A stretch of DNA of 64,000 nt from Thelonectria olida (GCA_020736575.1 JAGPYM010000020.1:310001-374000), one strand, 5' to 3'; shown: positions 9,410 to 20,365, counted from the first letter of the stretch. Program-made: numbers and translations. Notes: a model not told the origin generated them from the sequence alone.

Positions 9410-11188
9410 CTAAATTTCATGGTCCTTTGCCAGTGTCCAACACTTTCTCATACCAGTACCCATCGACTCCTTTTCAACATGATCACTCGACACCCATTTT
9501 CGCCGAGTATCTTCGTCCACAGGGCCATCATCCCCGTCGTCTAGGGTAAACAGGTGGACGTGCATGGTCAGCTTAATGTGTGAGAACAGCCATGGCACAC
9601 TCCCCAGTTCGCCGACGTGCTTGAACCGCGACCCTTGGACCAATTCCGTCACGAAGCTGATAGCCCCCGAGCGACGATGTTGCTGCGTACTGCTTTTTGG
9701 ACCCTCGAGTAGTTGGCTGGGGAACTCCCAGAGGCCTGCAAGAAGACCTTTGTCAGGTCGTTTTTGAATGAGGTATTGGCCGTCGCTGCGACGGATGACG
9801 CAGACGAGTGTTTCTTCGACTCGGACCGCCTTTTTGATGGCTTTGACGGGGAATTTGCGGGCGTGATCGACGATGACTTCCATGTCGACGGTGCTGAGCG
9901 TCGGTTTGGGCTTGGCTGGAGTTTGGGTTTTGGACGTTGCGTCCTTGAGGATGAATGCCGACAGGTTCATTTGTTTACTCTTCTTCGCTGCAGGCTTGGT
10001 TTTGGTGTCATTGATCGCGTCCGCTTCCTTCTCCTCCAAAGCTTCGCAGAGATGGCACAGGTCTTCAATATCTCCAATCTCGGTTTTCTCACTGGATGCG
10101 AGTAATCTTCCCTCACCATATGCGCGACACGTCAAAGTTATGGGACATTCCGCACAATTGGGCTTCGGCGCACAGACGGTGCTCCCCAATTCCATGAGCG
10201 CCTGTCCCCATCGTCCCGGCCGATCGCTCACTTCATCACCTCCCGCCACCGCTTTCACGAGCGCGTCCGCGGCAGCCCACAACAAGTCGATGGCTGTCTT
10301 GTCGGTTTTCACGTTGCCCAAGAGGCCGAGTTGTCGGCTTAGTACCCGCAAGACGTTGCCGTCGACCATGGGAGCCGCGCGACCGAAGACGATGGAGGAT
10401 ATGGCGCCGGCTGTGTACCGGCCTACTCCTGGGACTTTGGCCTCGAGATCTGATGGATGAGAGGGCAAGAGGCCTTTCATTTTGGGATCTGAAGCGACGA
10501 GTTTGGACGCGTCGTGGATTCTCGTCGCTCGGCTGTAGTATCCCAAACCACGCCAGGCGCTCAACACATGCTCTGGATCGGCAGCAGCGAGGTCGTGAAT
10601 GGTTTCCCACTTGTCCATCCAATTGTTCCAGTAGTCGATGACGACAGCGACGCGGGTTTGTTGCAGCATTATTTCGCTGATCCACACCTCGTAGGCCCGA
10701 CGCTCAAGGAGGTCGCGCAGTTCGGGTTCAGAGTGGTGTTGAGGATTTACCCACAGTTTGCGCCAGGGCATTTTGCGCTTGGCGCTGACGCTGTCGAACC
10801 AGGTGAGGAGGGCGTCGCGGGCTGAAGAGGAGTCGAGGAGGGCGGGACGATGATATGTCACCGTGTGTAGACGTGATGGAGGCTTGCATGGGTGCTCAAC
10901 TGATGGACCATTTGGGCCGAACAGACGTTGGTGTAGTTCATTGACGGTATTTTTGTTCCTCGTTTTGCCTCGTGATGGCAGAGGTTTCCGTCGTTTTGGC
11001 GCGGGTTCATCGCTGTCTTCCTCGTCTACTGGGGCATCGCTCTCAGACGCGTCTTGACGGCGGCGCGTCGGACGGCGTTTTGCCACTTTTGTGACGACGT
11101 CGGGGCTTTCAACGTCGGATTCGACTTGAGATGAGATTTTGCGCGATGCCGATAATGCGCTCGAGCGTGTTACGCGTGACGGTGCCAT
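9410..11188 (-). CDS. A/G-specific adenine DNA glycosylase (MutY/MYH)
   Basis: Removes adenine paired with 8-oxoguanine in base-excision repair. Intronless, 592 aa, ATG at 11188. The N-terminal ~110 residues are charged and disordered with basic clusters (KRRPTRRR, PKRRK) that could be nuclear signals. The catalytic core has Glu172 in SEIMLQQTRV, a helix-hairpin-helix at VPGVGRYTAG (252-261) and the catalytic Asp276 in VDGNV. The 4Fe-4S ligands are Cys339, Cys345, Cys348 and Cys354; the first spacing is five residues rather than the usual six. A linker with a short QMNLSAFI segment leads to the C-terminal NUDIX-like domain (about 450-592; KRPDKGLLAGLWEFP) that reads 8-oxoG. The gene is complete and the assignment is secure. 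Confidence 0.95.
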   Translation of the reverse strand: MAPSRVTRSSALSASRKISSQVESDVESPDVVTKVAKRRPTRRRQDASESDAPVDEEDSDEPAPKRRKPLPSRGKTRNKNTVNELHQRLFGPNGPSVEHPCKPPSRLHTVTYHRPALLDSSSARDALLTWFDSVSAKRKMPWRKLWVNPQHHSEPELRDLLERRAYEVWISEIMLQQTRVAVVIDYWNNWMDKWETIHDLAAADPEHVLSAWRGLGYYSRATRIHDASKLVASDPKMKGLLPSHPSDLEAKVPGVGRYTAGAISSIVFGRAAPMVDGNVLRVLSRQLGLLGNVKTDKTAIDLLWAAADALVKAVAGGDEVSDRPGRWGQALMELGSTVCAPKPNCAECPITLTCRAYGEGRLLASSEKTEIGDIEDLCHLCEALEEKEADAINDTKTKPAAKKSKQMNLSAFILKDATSKTQTPAKPKPTLSTVDMEVIVDHARKFPVKAIKKAVRVEETLVCVIRRSDGQYLIQKRPDKGLLAGLWEFPSQLLEGPKSSTQQHRRSGAISFVTELVQGSRFKHVGELGSVPWLFSHIKLTMHVHLFTLDDGDDGPVDEDTRRKWVSSDHVEKESMGTGMRKCWTLAKDHEI

Positions 11189-12424
11189 TGATAAGTCTTT
11201 ACTTTATTGTTGTTTGAGGGAGAGAGAGATGGCGTTTTCATGGTGAAATTGGCAAACAATGAGAATACGCTTGATCAAGAGGTGGGGCGATCGCCACGAA
11301 CCATCGAGGATGTGAATATCAAGCCACCTCAGCGAAACAATTATGAGGAAATTGTTTTGTTTTAATTTCTATGTGTTTTTATCAATGCGAAGATAACTGT
11401 AGAGCTGAAGACGGAAACCTCCTACGTCAGAGCATCGAGCTCAATCAAGTTGCCTATTCGTCCCACCGCGTCACGGGTTGCTGGAGCTTTTAGTTAATAC
11501 TAGTTACCTTTACTTTATAGTTACACAACAACACGAACCAGTTTTCGGACAAGTCAAGGGCATCGTTGCACTTGTCAGCTCAATTGAGGAGCCCGAGGCA
11601 CTGCTTTCCCTCTGCGTTTGTAGATCCATGGCTGCTGAGGGGATCAGGGGTTCATGTGCGGATAATTAGGCTAAATGCCACGTTCGCACAACTTCGGGAC
11701 TGGGAATCGGGACATGTTGATGGACAAGGCTCGGGAATAATTTGAAGCTGTGCATGTCTCGAGTATGGTTAAAGAGAGTATAGAGGCCCGTCTGGCTGTG
11801 TATCTGCATGCAGACAGCCCAAGATAAGTTGTTGACTCCACGCTACAAGGAAATCGGAATCCCAGTAGCTTCTCATCCTGAAATGATCCCTCTGATCGGT
11901 ATTGCTCAATAGCTGCCAAGGCCTCCATCTGATCACCCCAGTCCCACACGTAAACACCCAAGCAACCTTGCCGACCAGTTCCCGTGCCCGGGCTTGCGGC
12001 CAAGGTGGGAAGTCCGGGGAATCTCTGGGGAATTTATGGGGAAGAATCGTCGCCGAGAGCCGCCTTCATCATGGGGCTTGCTTCCGAGTCAACCCCCGCA
12101 CATTTATGACCTTCTTCTCCACGAACTAGAACAGACTTGGTTGACGTGTCGTAAACTTTACTGGGGGTCGACGAGGAAACATGAGCAATGTTAGATGATG
12201 CCATGTCGGCTGGACGAGAGAGAGCAAGGGTGCGCTTAGGATCGCCAGAAAGGGAACTCAAGGGAACCATACTATTGAAGCCATCCTTGAGCAAGGCCAC
12301 AAGACTCGCAGCACTCGGTGTAGCCCATAACACATCAAGTTTAAAAGCAATGGGTTCCTCCTATTGTTGAATATATTGGCCATCAGTCGTTCGCATTGGC
12401 CGAGTCTCACCATCAGCCTTGACT
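11189..12424. other. divergent intergenic region, nothing coding recognised
   Basis: It lies between the divergent MutY and carboxylesterase genes and must hold both promoters. Open frames up to about 110 codons have no domain and overlap. It marks the left border of the accessory block. Confidence 0.4.
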
Positions 12425-14283
12425 ATGGCTTCATATCTCAAACTCCTTCTTGCAGCTCTGCCGCTGATCCAGGGCACATTTGCCGGGTCATCACCAACAG
12501 CAAAGGTAAAAAACGGCACCTACTATGGCAAGCATGTTGCCTCCTACGACCAAGACCTGTTTCTCGGGATTCCCTATGCTCAGCCGCCCGTTGGGGATCT
12601 TCGCTTCCAGAACCCTCAAAGCTTAAATACAACGTTTAAAAAGAGAAATGCGGTCGAGTATGCCGACTCTTGCGTCGGATATGGTGTAAGCCGAGTCTGC
12701 GTGGTTGTAGCTTGTCGCTAACCATCCCGGACATGATAGAATAGCGACGCATGGCCATTTACTCTGGGCGAGGACTGTTTGACCTTGAACATTGTCAAGC
12801 CGGCACAGACCAAACAGTCAAAACTCCTTCCTGTTGGTGTGTTCATCCATGGCGGTGGTTGGACTTCAGATTACAGCGCGAACGGCGTCTACAACCTGAG
12901 TTTTATTGTTGAAGAATCTGTCAATGCTGGCAAACCCTTCATCGGTATATCCGTGGACTGTAAGATTCTCCGCCCGTCAACTTTTTACTTGACTCACATC
13001 TGCATCCAGACCGCCTTTCCTTCTGGGGCTTCATGGCTTCTAAAGATATTCTCGATGCCGGCGTTGCCAATCTCGGCCTCAAAGACCAACGACTGGCTTT
13101 GCACTGGATCAACGAGAACATCAAGGCCTTTGGCGGGGATCCTAACAAGGTCACTATTTGGGGTGAGAGTGCTGGCGGTGGTAACGTTGGCTACCAAGCC
13201 ACCGCATTCGGAGGTCGTGACGATGATTTGTTCCGCGGCATAATTGCAGAGTCCGGCGCTGAAGGTACTTGGATGAAGAACCTCACAAAGCCCCAGCAAC
13301 GCTACGACACCATTGTTGAGGCAGTCGGCTGTGACTCTAAACAGGACAAACTCGCTTGTCTTCGTAAGGTGCCCTTCAAGAAGCTCAACGCTACCATCGA
13401 AAAGATCTCCGGCTCGGTCAGCTTCTACCCCGTCGTCGACGGGGACTTCATCACAGATCTCTCATCTACACTGCTAGCCGAGGGTAAATTTACAAAGAGA
13501 CCATTCCTGCTCGGCACCAATACCGATGAGGGAACACTCTTTGGCGGCACCACCATCAAGACGGATAGTGACATTAAGAGCCTCATCCAGTCATCCGGCC
13601 CCGATGAGAACACAACTGAAATTGTCATGGCACTATATCCCAACGTCGACTCACTTGGCCTGCCAACGGAGTACCGCGTGGAAGCCGGTGGTCCTGTTGG
13701 CGCTCAGTTCAAGAGGGCAATCGCTTTGCTCACAGACCAGGGTTTTCTCTCGTGGCGCCGCATCAGGACCGATGCGTGGTCCAAGTATGGAGTTCCGGCT
13801 TACTCTTACTTATTTGAGTCCCCAATGACCAGGAGTAAACAGTCCCCCATTATCTTAAAACAAAAGACTCGGCTGACATTTCTAGTCCCCTTTTTCGGCA
13901 CCACTCACTTCACCGAGATTGGCTACATCTTCTACAACCGCATCGGCCTAGGATATGCCACCGGCATCAGCCCTCTTACTAATGCTACTCAGGAAAAGTT
14001 AGACTTGGCCAAGCTGACCACTCGCATGTGGATCAGCTTTATTCACGACCTCGACCCCAATAACCACGGAAGTGAGTTTGACTCAAAGCTACTTAGTGAG
14101 TAAGAGTGACTAACTCGTCTCTTAGTTTCCGGTGTCGAGAAGTGGCCTCTTTACAATGCCACCGGAGGCTATGGCGAGAACTTCCACTTGACTCCTACAA
14201 ATTATGGTGTGATCCCTGATACATTCCGACTTGCGCAAACGACATTCTTGAACTCGGTTGCCCGAAAACAATACGGACGTTGA
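12425..14283 (+). CDS. secreted type-B carboxylesterase/lipase
   Basis: Alpha/beta-hydrolase of the cholinesterase-like type-B family, which hydrolyses carboxylic esters. Five exons: 12425-12685, 12740-12959, 13010-13834, 13886-14071, 14126-14283; 549 aa. The ATG is followed by a signal peptide (SYLKLLLAALPLIQGTFAG). Family marks in order: FLGIPYAQPPVGDLRF, GEDCLTLN, the oxyanion-hole HGGG, the nucleophile elbow GESAGGG, the acidic residue region TDEGTLF and the catalytic His in GTTHFTEIG. Several NXT/S sites suggest glycosylation. Introns are 50-54 bp, and the last has a GACTAAC branch point. It is the leftmost gene of the accessory block; its own promoter lacks the CCGCGG motif seen further right, so membership in the same regulon is uncertain. 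Confidence 0.9.
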
Positions 14284-14378
14284 GGCTTTGTAGAGTTGAT
14301 CACAGAAGAGTAGCCAAGTTGTAACACCTGCTCTGAGAATATATCATACTACTGGATAGATCTATTTACTATCCCAAC

Positions 14379-15411
14379 TTACAATGGCTTCATCGGATCA
14401 ATTGAGACAATAATGGACTCTCCAAACGCAGCCGTCGTCTTCCCACTGTCTGCCACAATGTTCTGGGCATTCACCGATGCAGACAAATCCGAAGCGAGGA
14501 AAACGCCAATATTCGCAATCTCGATCGGTTCCGGGATGCGATTGTAGTAATACTTCTCCCCTACCACAAAGCGACCCAACATGGTGTCAAACGAGCTTTG
14601 CGCGTCCTCTTTGCTGAGAGTCTCGTCAAACGCCTTGCCCGAGGTCGCTGCACCAGACGTGGCTGCGATGCTTGTATTGACGAATCCTGGAGCGATTGAG
14701 TTCACGCGGACGTGGGTTGCAGAGAGCTGGACTGATGCGGATTTGATCATGTGCGCGACTGCGGCCTTGGCAGTTGCTTTGTTGTCCTTCTATTAGCATT
14801 AACTCTTCTTCGGTCTTGAGCAAGGGATGTCTTACAATAGGCCAAGTCCGAAACAGCCCCGGCAACTCCTGCCATGGAGCTCGTGACTACAATTGAACCT
14901 CCCGGGTGTTTCTTCTCATTCGTGGTGCTGCTCATTGCTTGACCTCCGTACTTGAGAGCCAAGAAGAATGAGCGCTGCATAACCGAAATAGCAAAGTCGT
15001 AGTACTTGGAATCGGTGTCCTGAAGCGATCTAGGATATTCAGTAATGGTCCAGATAGAAATAGGTCTTCGGCTTACTTATAACTGCCGAATCCAGCATTT
15101 GCAAAGTAGAAGTCCAATCGTCCATATTTCGCAATGATGTCCTTGAGGACGGTAACAGTCTGCTCTTCTGACGTCACATCTAGAATCGCCCCGTGAACCT
15201 CACACGTAGATCCGGCATTCTTGGCTTCCTCTTGCAAAGAAGGAATATTTGCCACGGTCAGGTCAGTGGCATACACAGCATATGCTCCAGCGAGAGCGAG
15301 AGATAGTACAAGGGATCTCCCAATGCCGTGAGGAGAGCCAGCACCAGTGACGATGCCAACCTTTCCGGTAAGCAGCTTAGGCGAGAAGCCAGTGTCGATG
15401 GTGGATGTCAT
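14379..15411 (-). CDS. short-chain dehydrogenase/reductase (SDR)
   Basis: NAD(P)-dependent oxidoreductase with a Rossmann fold. Three exons: complement(15077..15411), complement(14836..15029), complement(14379..14776); 308 aa. The cofactor loop is GAGSPHGIG, followed by YFANAGFG (NAG motif). The catalytic Ser lies in TSSMAG. The catalytic tetrad is completed across an intron: exon 2 ends in the codon for Tyr plus one base, and exon 3 supplies the rest of YSTAK (Y-x3-K). This requires the third AG in the acceptor region (intron 14777-14835); the two earlier AGs break the frame. APGFVNT follows. It is divergent from the P450 at 15785 and shares a 373-bp promoter with it. The substrate is unknown. 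Confidence 0.88.
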
Positions 15412-15594
15412 GGTGAAAAGACTTGAATAGTATTTGACGAGTGTTGAGTTGGGCAGTGGTCTTACTTGAAGAGAACTGCGAACTTAATAGAGGACAATTA
15501 TGTTCGCCCGAACCTCCGTCTTCGGGTCGGGTCAGCCGGATGAACTTCGACAACCAGTTGCTATGCGCACGCTATTTCAAAACGATACCTTTTC

Positions 15595-15607
15595 CGCGCA
15601 ATCCGCG
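15595..15607 (+). promoter_or_regulatory. 13-bp element, forward copy
   Basis: CGCGCAATCCGCG, preceded by TTTC and followed by GGG. An exact inverted copy lies at 15674-15686 in the SDR/P450 promoter. Confidence 0.5.
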
Positions 15608-15673
15608 GGGTATGTAGGATTACTATACAAAAGCGGACTTATCATGATTAAGGCCGAGACTTGCATGTCTACG

Positions 15674-15686
15674 CGCGGATTGCGCG
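15674..15686 (-). promoter_or_regulatory. 13-bp element, inverted copy
   Basis: Exact reverse complement of 15595-15607, 66 bp away. Confidence 0.5.
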
Positions 15687-15784
15687 AGTTCCACGGGTTG
15701 CTTCCTTCCATGACCTAGTAATCCGAGAGATGGAAAACATGATGACGACACTGGCGCATGCCCATATTTCGTTAATACTTATCT

Positions 15785-17509
15785 ATGAGAATATGTCAGA
15801 CTATTTCTGCAGAGTATCATGCTATCAATGATGATGAATATACTGATGTGTTTCTGAACAATCTTCGCCCTACTGCAACAGTCATGATGCTCTCTACTAT
15901 ACTCGAGATGATACAGGATATCCAGCTCGGAGAAGCCAACACATCTTCCCTCATAATAAAATTCGTAGCTTTTGGCCTCTTAGCCTGGGCCACATTCTTC
16001 TTTTCGGTCCAACCACGATACTATCCCAACTTTCCCGTCATCTCCTCCGAAGCCAAAGGCACCCCGGCAACAACATGGTTTATGGAAGGCTACCAGATCG
16101 TTCTCAAAGGCCTCAGGGCCTGCTCTGGTCCGTTCCAAGTCATGACGGGCACCGGGCCCGTCGTCGTCTTGCCGAACCGCTTCGCGCACGAGGTGCGCAA
16201 CAACCCTCACCTAAGCTTCAACCGGTATTTCGACAAGGACTTCTTTGTTCGCTATCCCGGTTTCGAGGCGTACCGTACTGGATACCAGGATGGGACCTTT
16301 ATTCAAGAGGTTGTCAGGACGAAGCTCACGCAATCGTTGGGTCTGGTCACCGACGATCTTGTTGATGAGATGACGGCCGCTGCGCACGACCTCGTTGGAC
16401 AACGGACCGACTTTCACCAGATCGTTTTGAAGGACATGGTTTCAAACCTGGTCGCTAGGCTTTCGTCGCGGGTGTTCTTGGGCAAAACCCTCGCTCGCAA
16501 TGAGCAATGGCTGCAGATTGCCAAGCACTACACACACGACTCGTATTCCGCCGCCGCCGAGCTCCGCCAATGGCCCTTCTTCCTGAGACCTTTCGTTTAC
16601 TGGTTCTTGCCCAAGTGCCGCCTGCTTCGGCAAGCAGTCAAAGATGCTGATAGTCTCATCATGCCTGAAGTCGAGAAGCGCAAGCTCAATGTGCAAAAGG
16701 CGATTGCTGCGGGTGAGAAGCCGTCCCGAACGGCTGACACGATCGGGTGGATGTTTGAGGTTTCGCGCGGTCGAGACGTCAACTACGTCCATGGACAACT
16801 GTTTCTGAGCTTTGCTGCCATACACACTACGACGGAAACCATTACCGGGTGTCTTCTCGATATCAGCAGTTACCCTGAGATCGTTCAACCCTTGCGAGCG
16901 GAGATCATCAGCGTCATCGGGGAGAATGGATGGGCCAAGACTTCGCTGTACAAGCTGAAGCTCATGGATAGCTTCATGAAAGAAAGTCAGCGGCGCCACT
17001 TTATGGGAATCAGTAAGTACCTTGCCTGCTCCGCCGGTCAAGTCTAACGATGAATAGCATCTATCCACCGCTACGCCGACGAAGACATCAAGCTATCCGA
17101 CGGAAGCACTGTCAAAAAGGGCAGCCGAATGATGGTGACAGCCGACGCCTTCATCGACCCCAAAGTCTACCCGAATCCCGACCAGTACGACGTCTACCGC
17201 TTCCTCAACCTGCGCTCGCAGCCCGGCCAGGAGAACGCACATCAGTTCGTGACCACGTCCCCGCAGCACATGCTCTTCGGCCACGGAGCGCACGCGTGCC
17301 CTGGGCGGTTCTTTGCGAGCAACGAGATGAAGATTGCGCTTTGTCACTTGTTGCTGAAGTACGACTGGAAGCTGTGCGACGGGCAGACGGAGCGGCCTAA
17401 GAACTTGCAGGTTGACCAGGGGTTCCTGACTGATCCGACGGTCAAGGTTATGGTGAAGAGTAGGAAGCCGGAAATTGAACTCGACACTGCGATGACTGAT
17501 GAGCCTTGA
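15785..17509 (+). CDS. cytochrome P450 monooxygenase (CYP68/ent-kaurene oxidase-like)
   Basis: Heme-thiolate monooxygenase anchored in the ER. Exons 15785-17012 and 17058-17509 (45-bp intron, GTAAGT...AATAG); 559 aa from the first ATG. A second ATG at 15884 (residue 34) would give 526 aa and places the membrane anchor (SLIIKFVAFGLLAWATFFF) nearer the N terminus, so it may be the true start. The I-helix reads SFAAIHTTTET rather than AGxDTT, as in the ent-kaurene oxidase/CYP68-type group. ExxR is ESQR, just before the intron. The heme loop is FGHGAHACPGRFFA. The substrate is unknown; relatives oxidise terpenoid or polyketide intermediates. It shares its promoter with the SDR. Confidence 0.9.
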
Positions 17510-17886
17510 CAAGAGACGACTTGGGTTGGGGATGTCCTAGATCAATCCCTCCCGGGCCCTCAGCGTCAGTATTGTGAAGTTCGAAAACTAGGTAGTATTT
17601 GGAATTGACTATCAGTCCAAGTCTCGAATTGATTCGAAGGACTAATCTCTCCTCTCATCTAAAGTCATGGTCGAAAAAGTACACTGTCAGAATGTCAGTC
17701 GTCTTTGACAGCTAACAACCAGTATCGAGTCTACTCATGAAGATGGCCATTCAGTGTCGCAAACCCCAATTTATTTGTTACTTTGGTTTAATAAATTATC
17801 AAATACGTCCATTTCTAATCCTAGTTTGATGTCTATTTCATCCCCTTCGTAAAAAGGTCTCCAAGCCATTACAATTACAGTCTGCC
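17510..17886. other. convergent 3' regions of P450 and EthD gene
   Basis: A short, partly AT-rich gap between two converging genes. Nothing else recognised. Confidence 0.5.
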
Positions 17887-18282
17887 CTAGCTGGCTTCTT
17901 TAGCTGTGGCATTTATCGCTCCCAACACCACAACCTTTGTTCTTGCCGGGTCCATGAACGCTCCGCAATCCTCAGACACAGTAGAGGCTAACTCCGGGCT
18001 GCCCAAGAGTGCCGACATGTTCTGGAAACCAGCTTCGGTCTCAAACTTCAGCTCGCTCATGCAGTCATAGTCAAAGTCGGATTGCGCTCCCTGAAGGACC
18101 GTCGCGGGGTATTCGCTGCCCGAGCTGGACCGCTGAATGTAACGACGTGTGTGTGAGAGGGGAAAATGAGCGCCGGTGAGAGTTTGCATAAGGGGAATGT
18201 GGATGTTTTCGTAGTGGTCTTTGAATTGAGTAGGAGTAAGGCTAGGGTTTCGATGAACCAGCATCATGACAGTGTAGGTCAT
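17887..18282 (-). CDS. EthD-domain protein (dimeric alpha-beta barrel)
   Basis: Intronless, 131 aa, ATG at 18282. The N terminus MTYTVMMLVHRNPSLTPTQF followed by HYENIHIPLM is the EthD/ferredoxin-like barrel signature. The size fits a single domain that dimerises. Fungal EthD proteins in metabolic clusters have been linked to decarboxylation, cyclisation or degradation of aromatic intermediates; which, if any, applies here cannot be read from sequence. It is divergent from the class VIII esterase across 421 bp. The domain is secure, the reaction unknown. Confidence 0.85.
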   Translation of the reverse strand: MTYTVMMLVHRNPSLTPTQFKDHYENIHIPLMQTLTGAHFPLSHTRRYIQRSSSGSEYPATVLQGAQSDFDYDCMSELKFETEAGFQNMSALLGSPELASTVSEDCGAFMDPARTKVVVLGAINATAKEAS

Positions 18283-18703
18283 GTTGGCGGATAGTGATGA
18301 TGATTCAACGTGGAGGAGAAATTATCGGTTCTTGTTTATTGGTTTGAAGGCAGGCAGTTGACATTCGAGGACACTCACATATCGACACTATATGGATGCC
18401 GAACCTCAGCGAGTCGGTGGTGGAGACGTTAACTCCAAGACGCATCTACTGGGAAGGGGAGGGCACCCATCCGCGGGTTCCGCGGAGGGCGTGCGACTTG
18501 GTTGAGAGCCTTCACGCGAGCTATGAATTAGGGTGTGTCACTACTATAGTCTTAGGATAGTCTCGGCTCTCGAATGTCAGAATGAGATATAGCAGTCTGT
18601 TATTAATAGTCAATCATAACTGCATTTCGGCATTTCTGTAGCTGCTCCAATTCAACCGGTCCTACGTGTCAATCTCAATCATCCTTTAGCCTTATTCTCC
18701 GCC
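18283..18703. promoter_or_regulatory. divergent EthD/esterase promoter with double CCGCGG
   Basis: A 421-bp divergent promoter. At 18471-18485 two CCGCGG palindromes are separated by three bases (CCGCGGGTTCCGCGG). The 10-mer GTTCCGCGGA at 18477-18486 recurs exactly at 23230-23239 in the regulator/tannase promoter. This is a candidate site for the Zn2Cys6 factor at 20.4-22.7 kb, whose family binds CGG-containing sites. Confidence 0.45.
18471..18486. promoter_or_regulatory. double CCGCGG element
   Basis: CCGCGG-GTT-CCGCGG followed by A. Contains GTTCCGCGGA, which recurs at 23230-23239. Confidence 0.45.
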
Positions 18704-19873
18704 ATGTCCAACATTTCAGCTTCAGACCCCCGCATCCAAGCAGCTCTGCAGACTGTTCTTGATCGCGGGGAGACGGGTGTCTCGGTCGCAGCCTACTACC
18801 GTGGTAAGCTCATTGTAAACGCCATGGCAGGATATGCAGACGTCGCAGAGAAAAAAGCCGTCAACTCCAAGACTATCTTTCCCGTCTTCTCCGTTACAAA
18901 AGGCGTCACGGCCTTGGCGGTTCACATACAAGCTGAGCGTGGCCTGTTGAAACTCGAAGACCCCATTTCCAAATACTGGCCCGAATTCGGTACCCACGGA
19001 AAGGAAATGACGACCATCGAGCAAGCGCTGTCCCATCGGGCTGGTATCCCGCAGATGCCAGATGGGGTTACGCCAGAGCTGATGGCGGACTGGGACTGGA
19101 TGGTCGAGCAAATCGCCACTTACACACCAAAATTCTGCCCGGGGACTGCAAACGCGTATCACGTCCTGGTATGGGGCTGGATCTTGGGAAACGTCGTTTG
19201 CAGAACCGATCCCAAACGCCGTCCATTCAACAAGTTTGTCCAGGAAGAGATATGCGCGCCTTTGGGAGTTGAAGATCTCTTCCTCGGTGTCCCCGACGAG
19301 CATCTCTCGAGAGTCGCAACCTTGTATGGTGGCAATGAGGCCTTCTTTGAAGATATATATCACACCAGTCCAACAGCTGTCTTCCACGGCTCTAACGTGC
19401 ACAACCTTAGAGTCGTGCAGCAGACGGTGGATCCAGGCGCAGGTGCAATTGGCAATGCGCCAGCGATTGCTCGAGTATTCGCCATCATTGCTGAGGGCGG
19501 CGAACTCGACGGCATCCGTCTGCTTTCTCCAGAACGTGTTAAAGCCCTGTCAAAACTCCGAGACGGCGCTCATGGCCAGGATAAAGTGCTGCCGATTCCA
19601 GTTTGGTTCGGTGCAGCTGGCTTCTGGCTTGGTGGAGAGAAGGGAGCTTCTGATCCGCTGGTTGGATACCATCGTGATATCATTTATAGTCCTGGAGCCG
19701 GTGGTTCCATCGCCTGGGCTGATATTCGTGACAGGATTGCAGTATCTATCTGCCACAATAACATGGATGTTGGTATTTCGGTTGATCCAGAGCCGATTTG
19801 GGCGCCCATCGGCCGTGCTATTCGTGACATAATTGCTGAGAGGCAAAGGGAAGAGAACTCTGAGAAGCGGTAA
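18704..19873 (+). CDS. class VIII esterase / beta-lactamase-fold serine hydrolase
   Basis: Intronless, 389 aa. A serine hydrolase of the penicillin-binding-protein fold. The nucleophile motif is SVTK (Ser63, Lys66). The second motif is the Tyr of ANAYHVLVWGW (Tyr152), the arrangement seen in EstB-like class VIII esterases and in fungal LovD-type acyltransferases rather than in true beta-lactamases. A C-terminal SPGAGGS at the expected place of the third motif lines the active site. No signal peptide, so probably cytosolic. Members hydrolyse or transfer short acyl groups. It is divergent from the EthD gene with a shared CCGCGG-bearing promoter. The fold is secure; esterase versus acyltransferase cannot be decided. 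Confidence 0.88.
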   Translation: MSNISASDPRIQAALQTVLDRGETGVSVAAYYRGKLIVNAMAGYADVAEKKAVNSKTIFPVFSVTKGVTALAVHIQAERGLLKLEDPISKYWPEFGTHGKEMTTIEQALSHRAGIPQMPDGVTPELMADWDWMVEQIATYTPKFCPGTANAYHVLVWGWILGNVVCRTDPKRRPFNKFVQEEICAPLGVEDLFLGVPDEHLSRVATLYGGNEAFFEDIYHTSPTAVFHGSNVHNLRVVQQTVDPGAGAIGNAPAIARVFAIIAEGGELDGIRLLSPERVKALSKLRDGAHGQDKVLPIPVWFGAAGFWLGGEKGASDPLVGYHRDIIYSPGAGGSIAWADIRDRIAVSICHNNMDVGISVDPEPIWAPIGRAIRDIIAERQREENSEKR

Positions 19874-20365
19874 TGGCTGAAGATGAGAATTGCCATAATA
19901 CTGCAAAAGAGTGGTACAAAGATTCCGTTTAGTAAATAGGTAACTGCCGATGTTTTTATAATGAACAAAGTTCCTAAATAGTATAGTTTCTACTCGCTTA
20001 TGCGTTCTTACTATATTTCCCTCGTGTGGCGAACGGCCAAGGCTCATGCGCAAGACGGCAGATGAGGCAGATGCTGTACTTCGTCCTGTATCGTTTCGGC
20101 CGATGTCCAGCGAGCCAGAAGTGAGAAACTTGATGGAGGTTACACAGCTGCGAGTGTTGTTTCGTTTGCAGTTGGCGTATTGACACTCGGGCATATAAGC
20201 TGAGTCAGATGGGCTCAATTGTCAGACCATATGCAAGTCGTCAGCGTTACTCCCGGCCAATTCACCCAAGTGCTCAATGAAGCCTGATGCAGCTGTCAAC
20301 GTGTCAACGAGGAAAACACGGCTGGGGCTTTCAGACCCTTCTTACTCCTGTGGTTCCCTTTCAAT
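19874..20365. other. convergent gap between esterase and regulator
   Basis: 3' regions of two converging genes. The minus-strand open frame at 19550-20218 is a shadow of the esterase gene and its flank. Nothing else recognised. Confidence 0.45.

Larger units (their letters stand above)
15412..15784. promoter_or_regulatory. divergent SDR/P450 promoter
   Basis: A 373-bp region between the SDR (minus) and P450 (plus) starts. It contains a 13-bp element, CGCGCAATCCGCG, at 15595-15607 and its exact reverse complement at 15674-15686. The first copy runs on into CCGCGGGG (15603-15610). Confidence 0.5.

Noticed and set aside
16442..17068. 208-codon minus-strand frame
   Set aside because: Antisense shadow of the P450 gene at 15785-17509.
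19550..20218. 222-codon minus-strand frame
   Set aside because: Overlaps the 3' end of the class VIII esterase on the other strand; no domain or start context.
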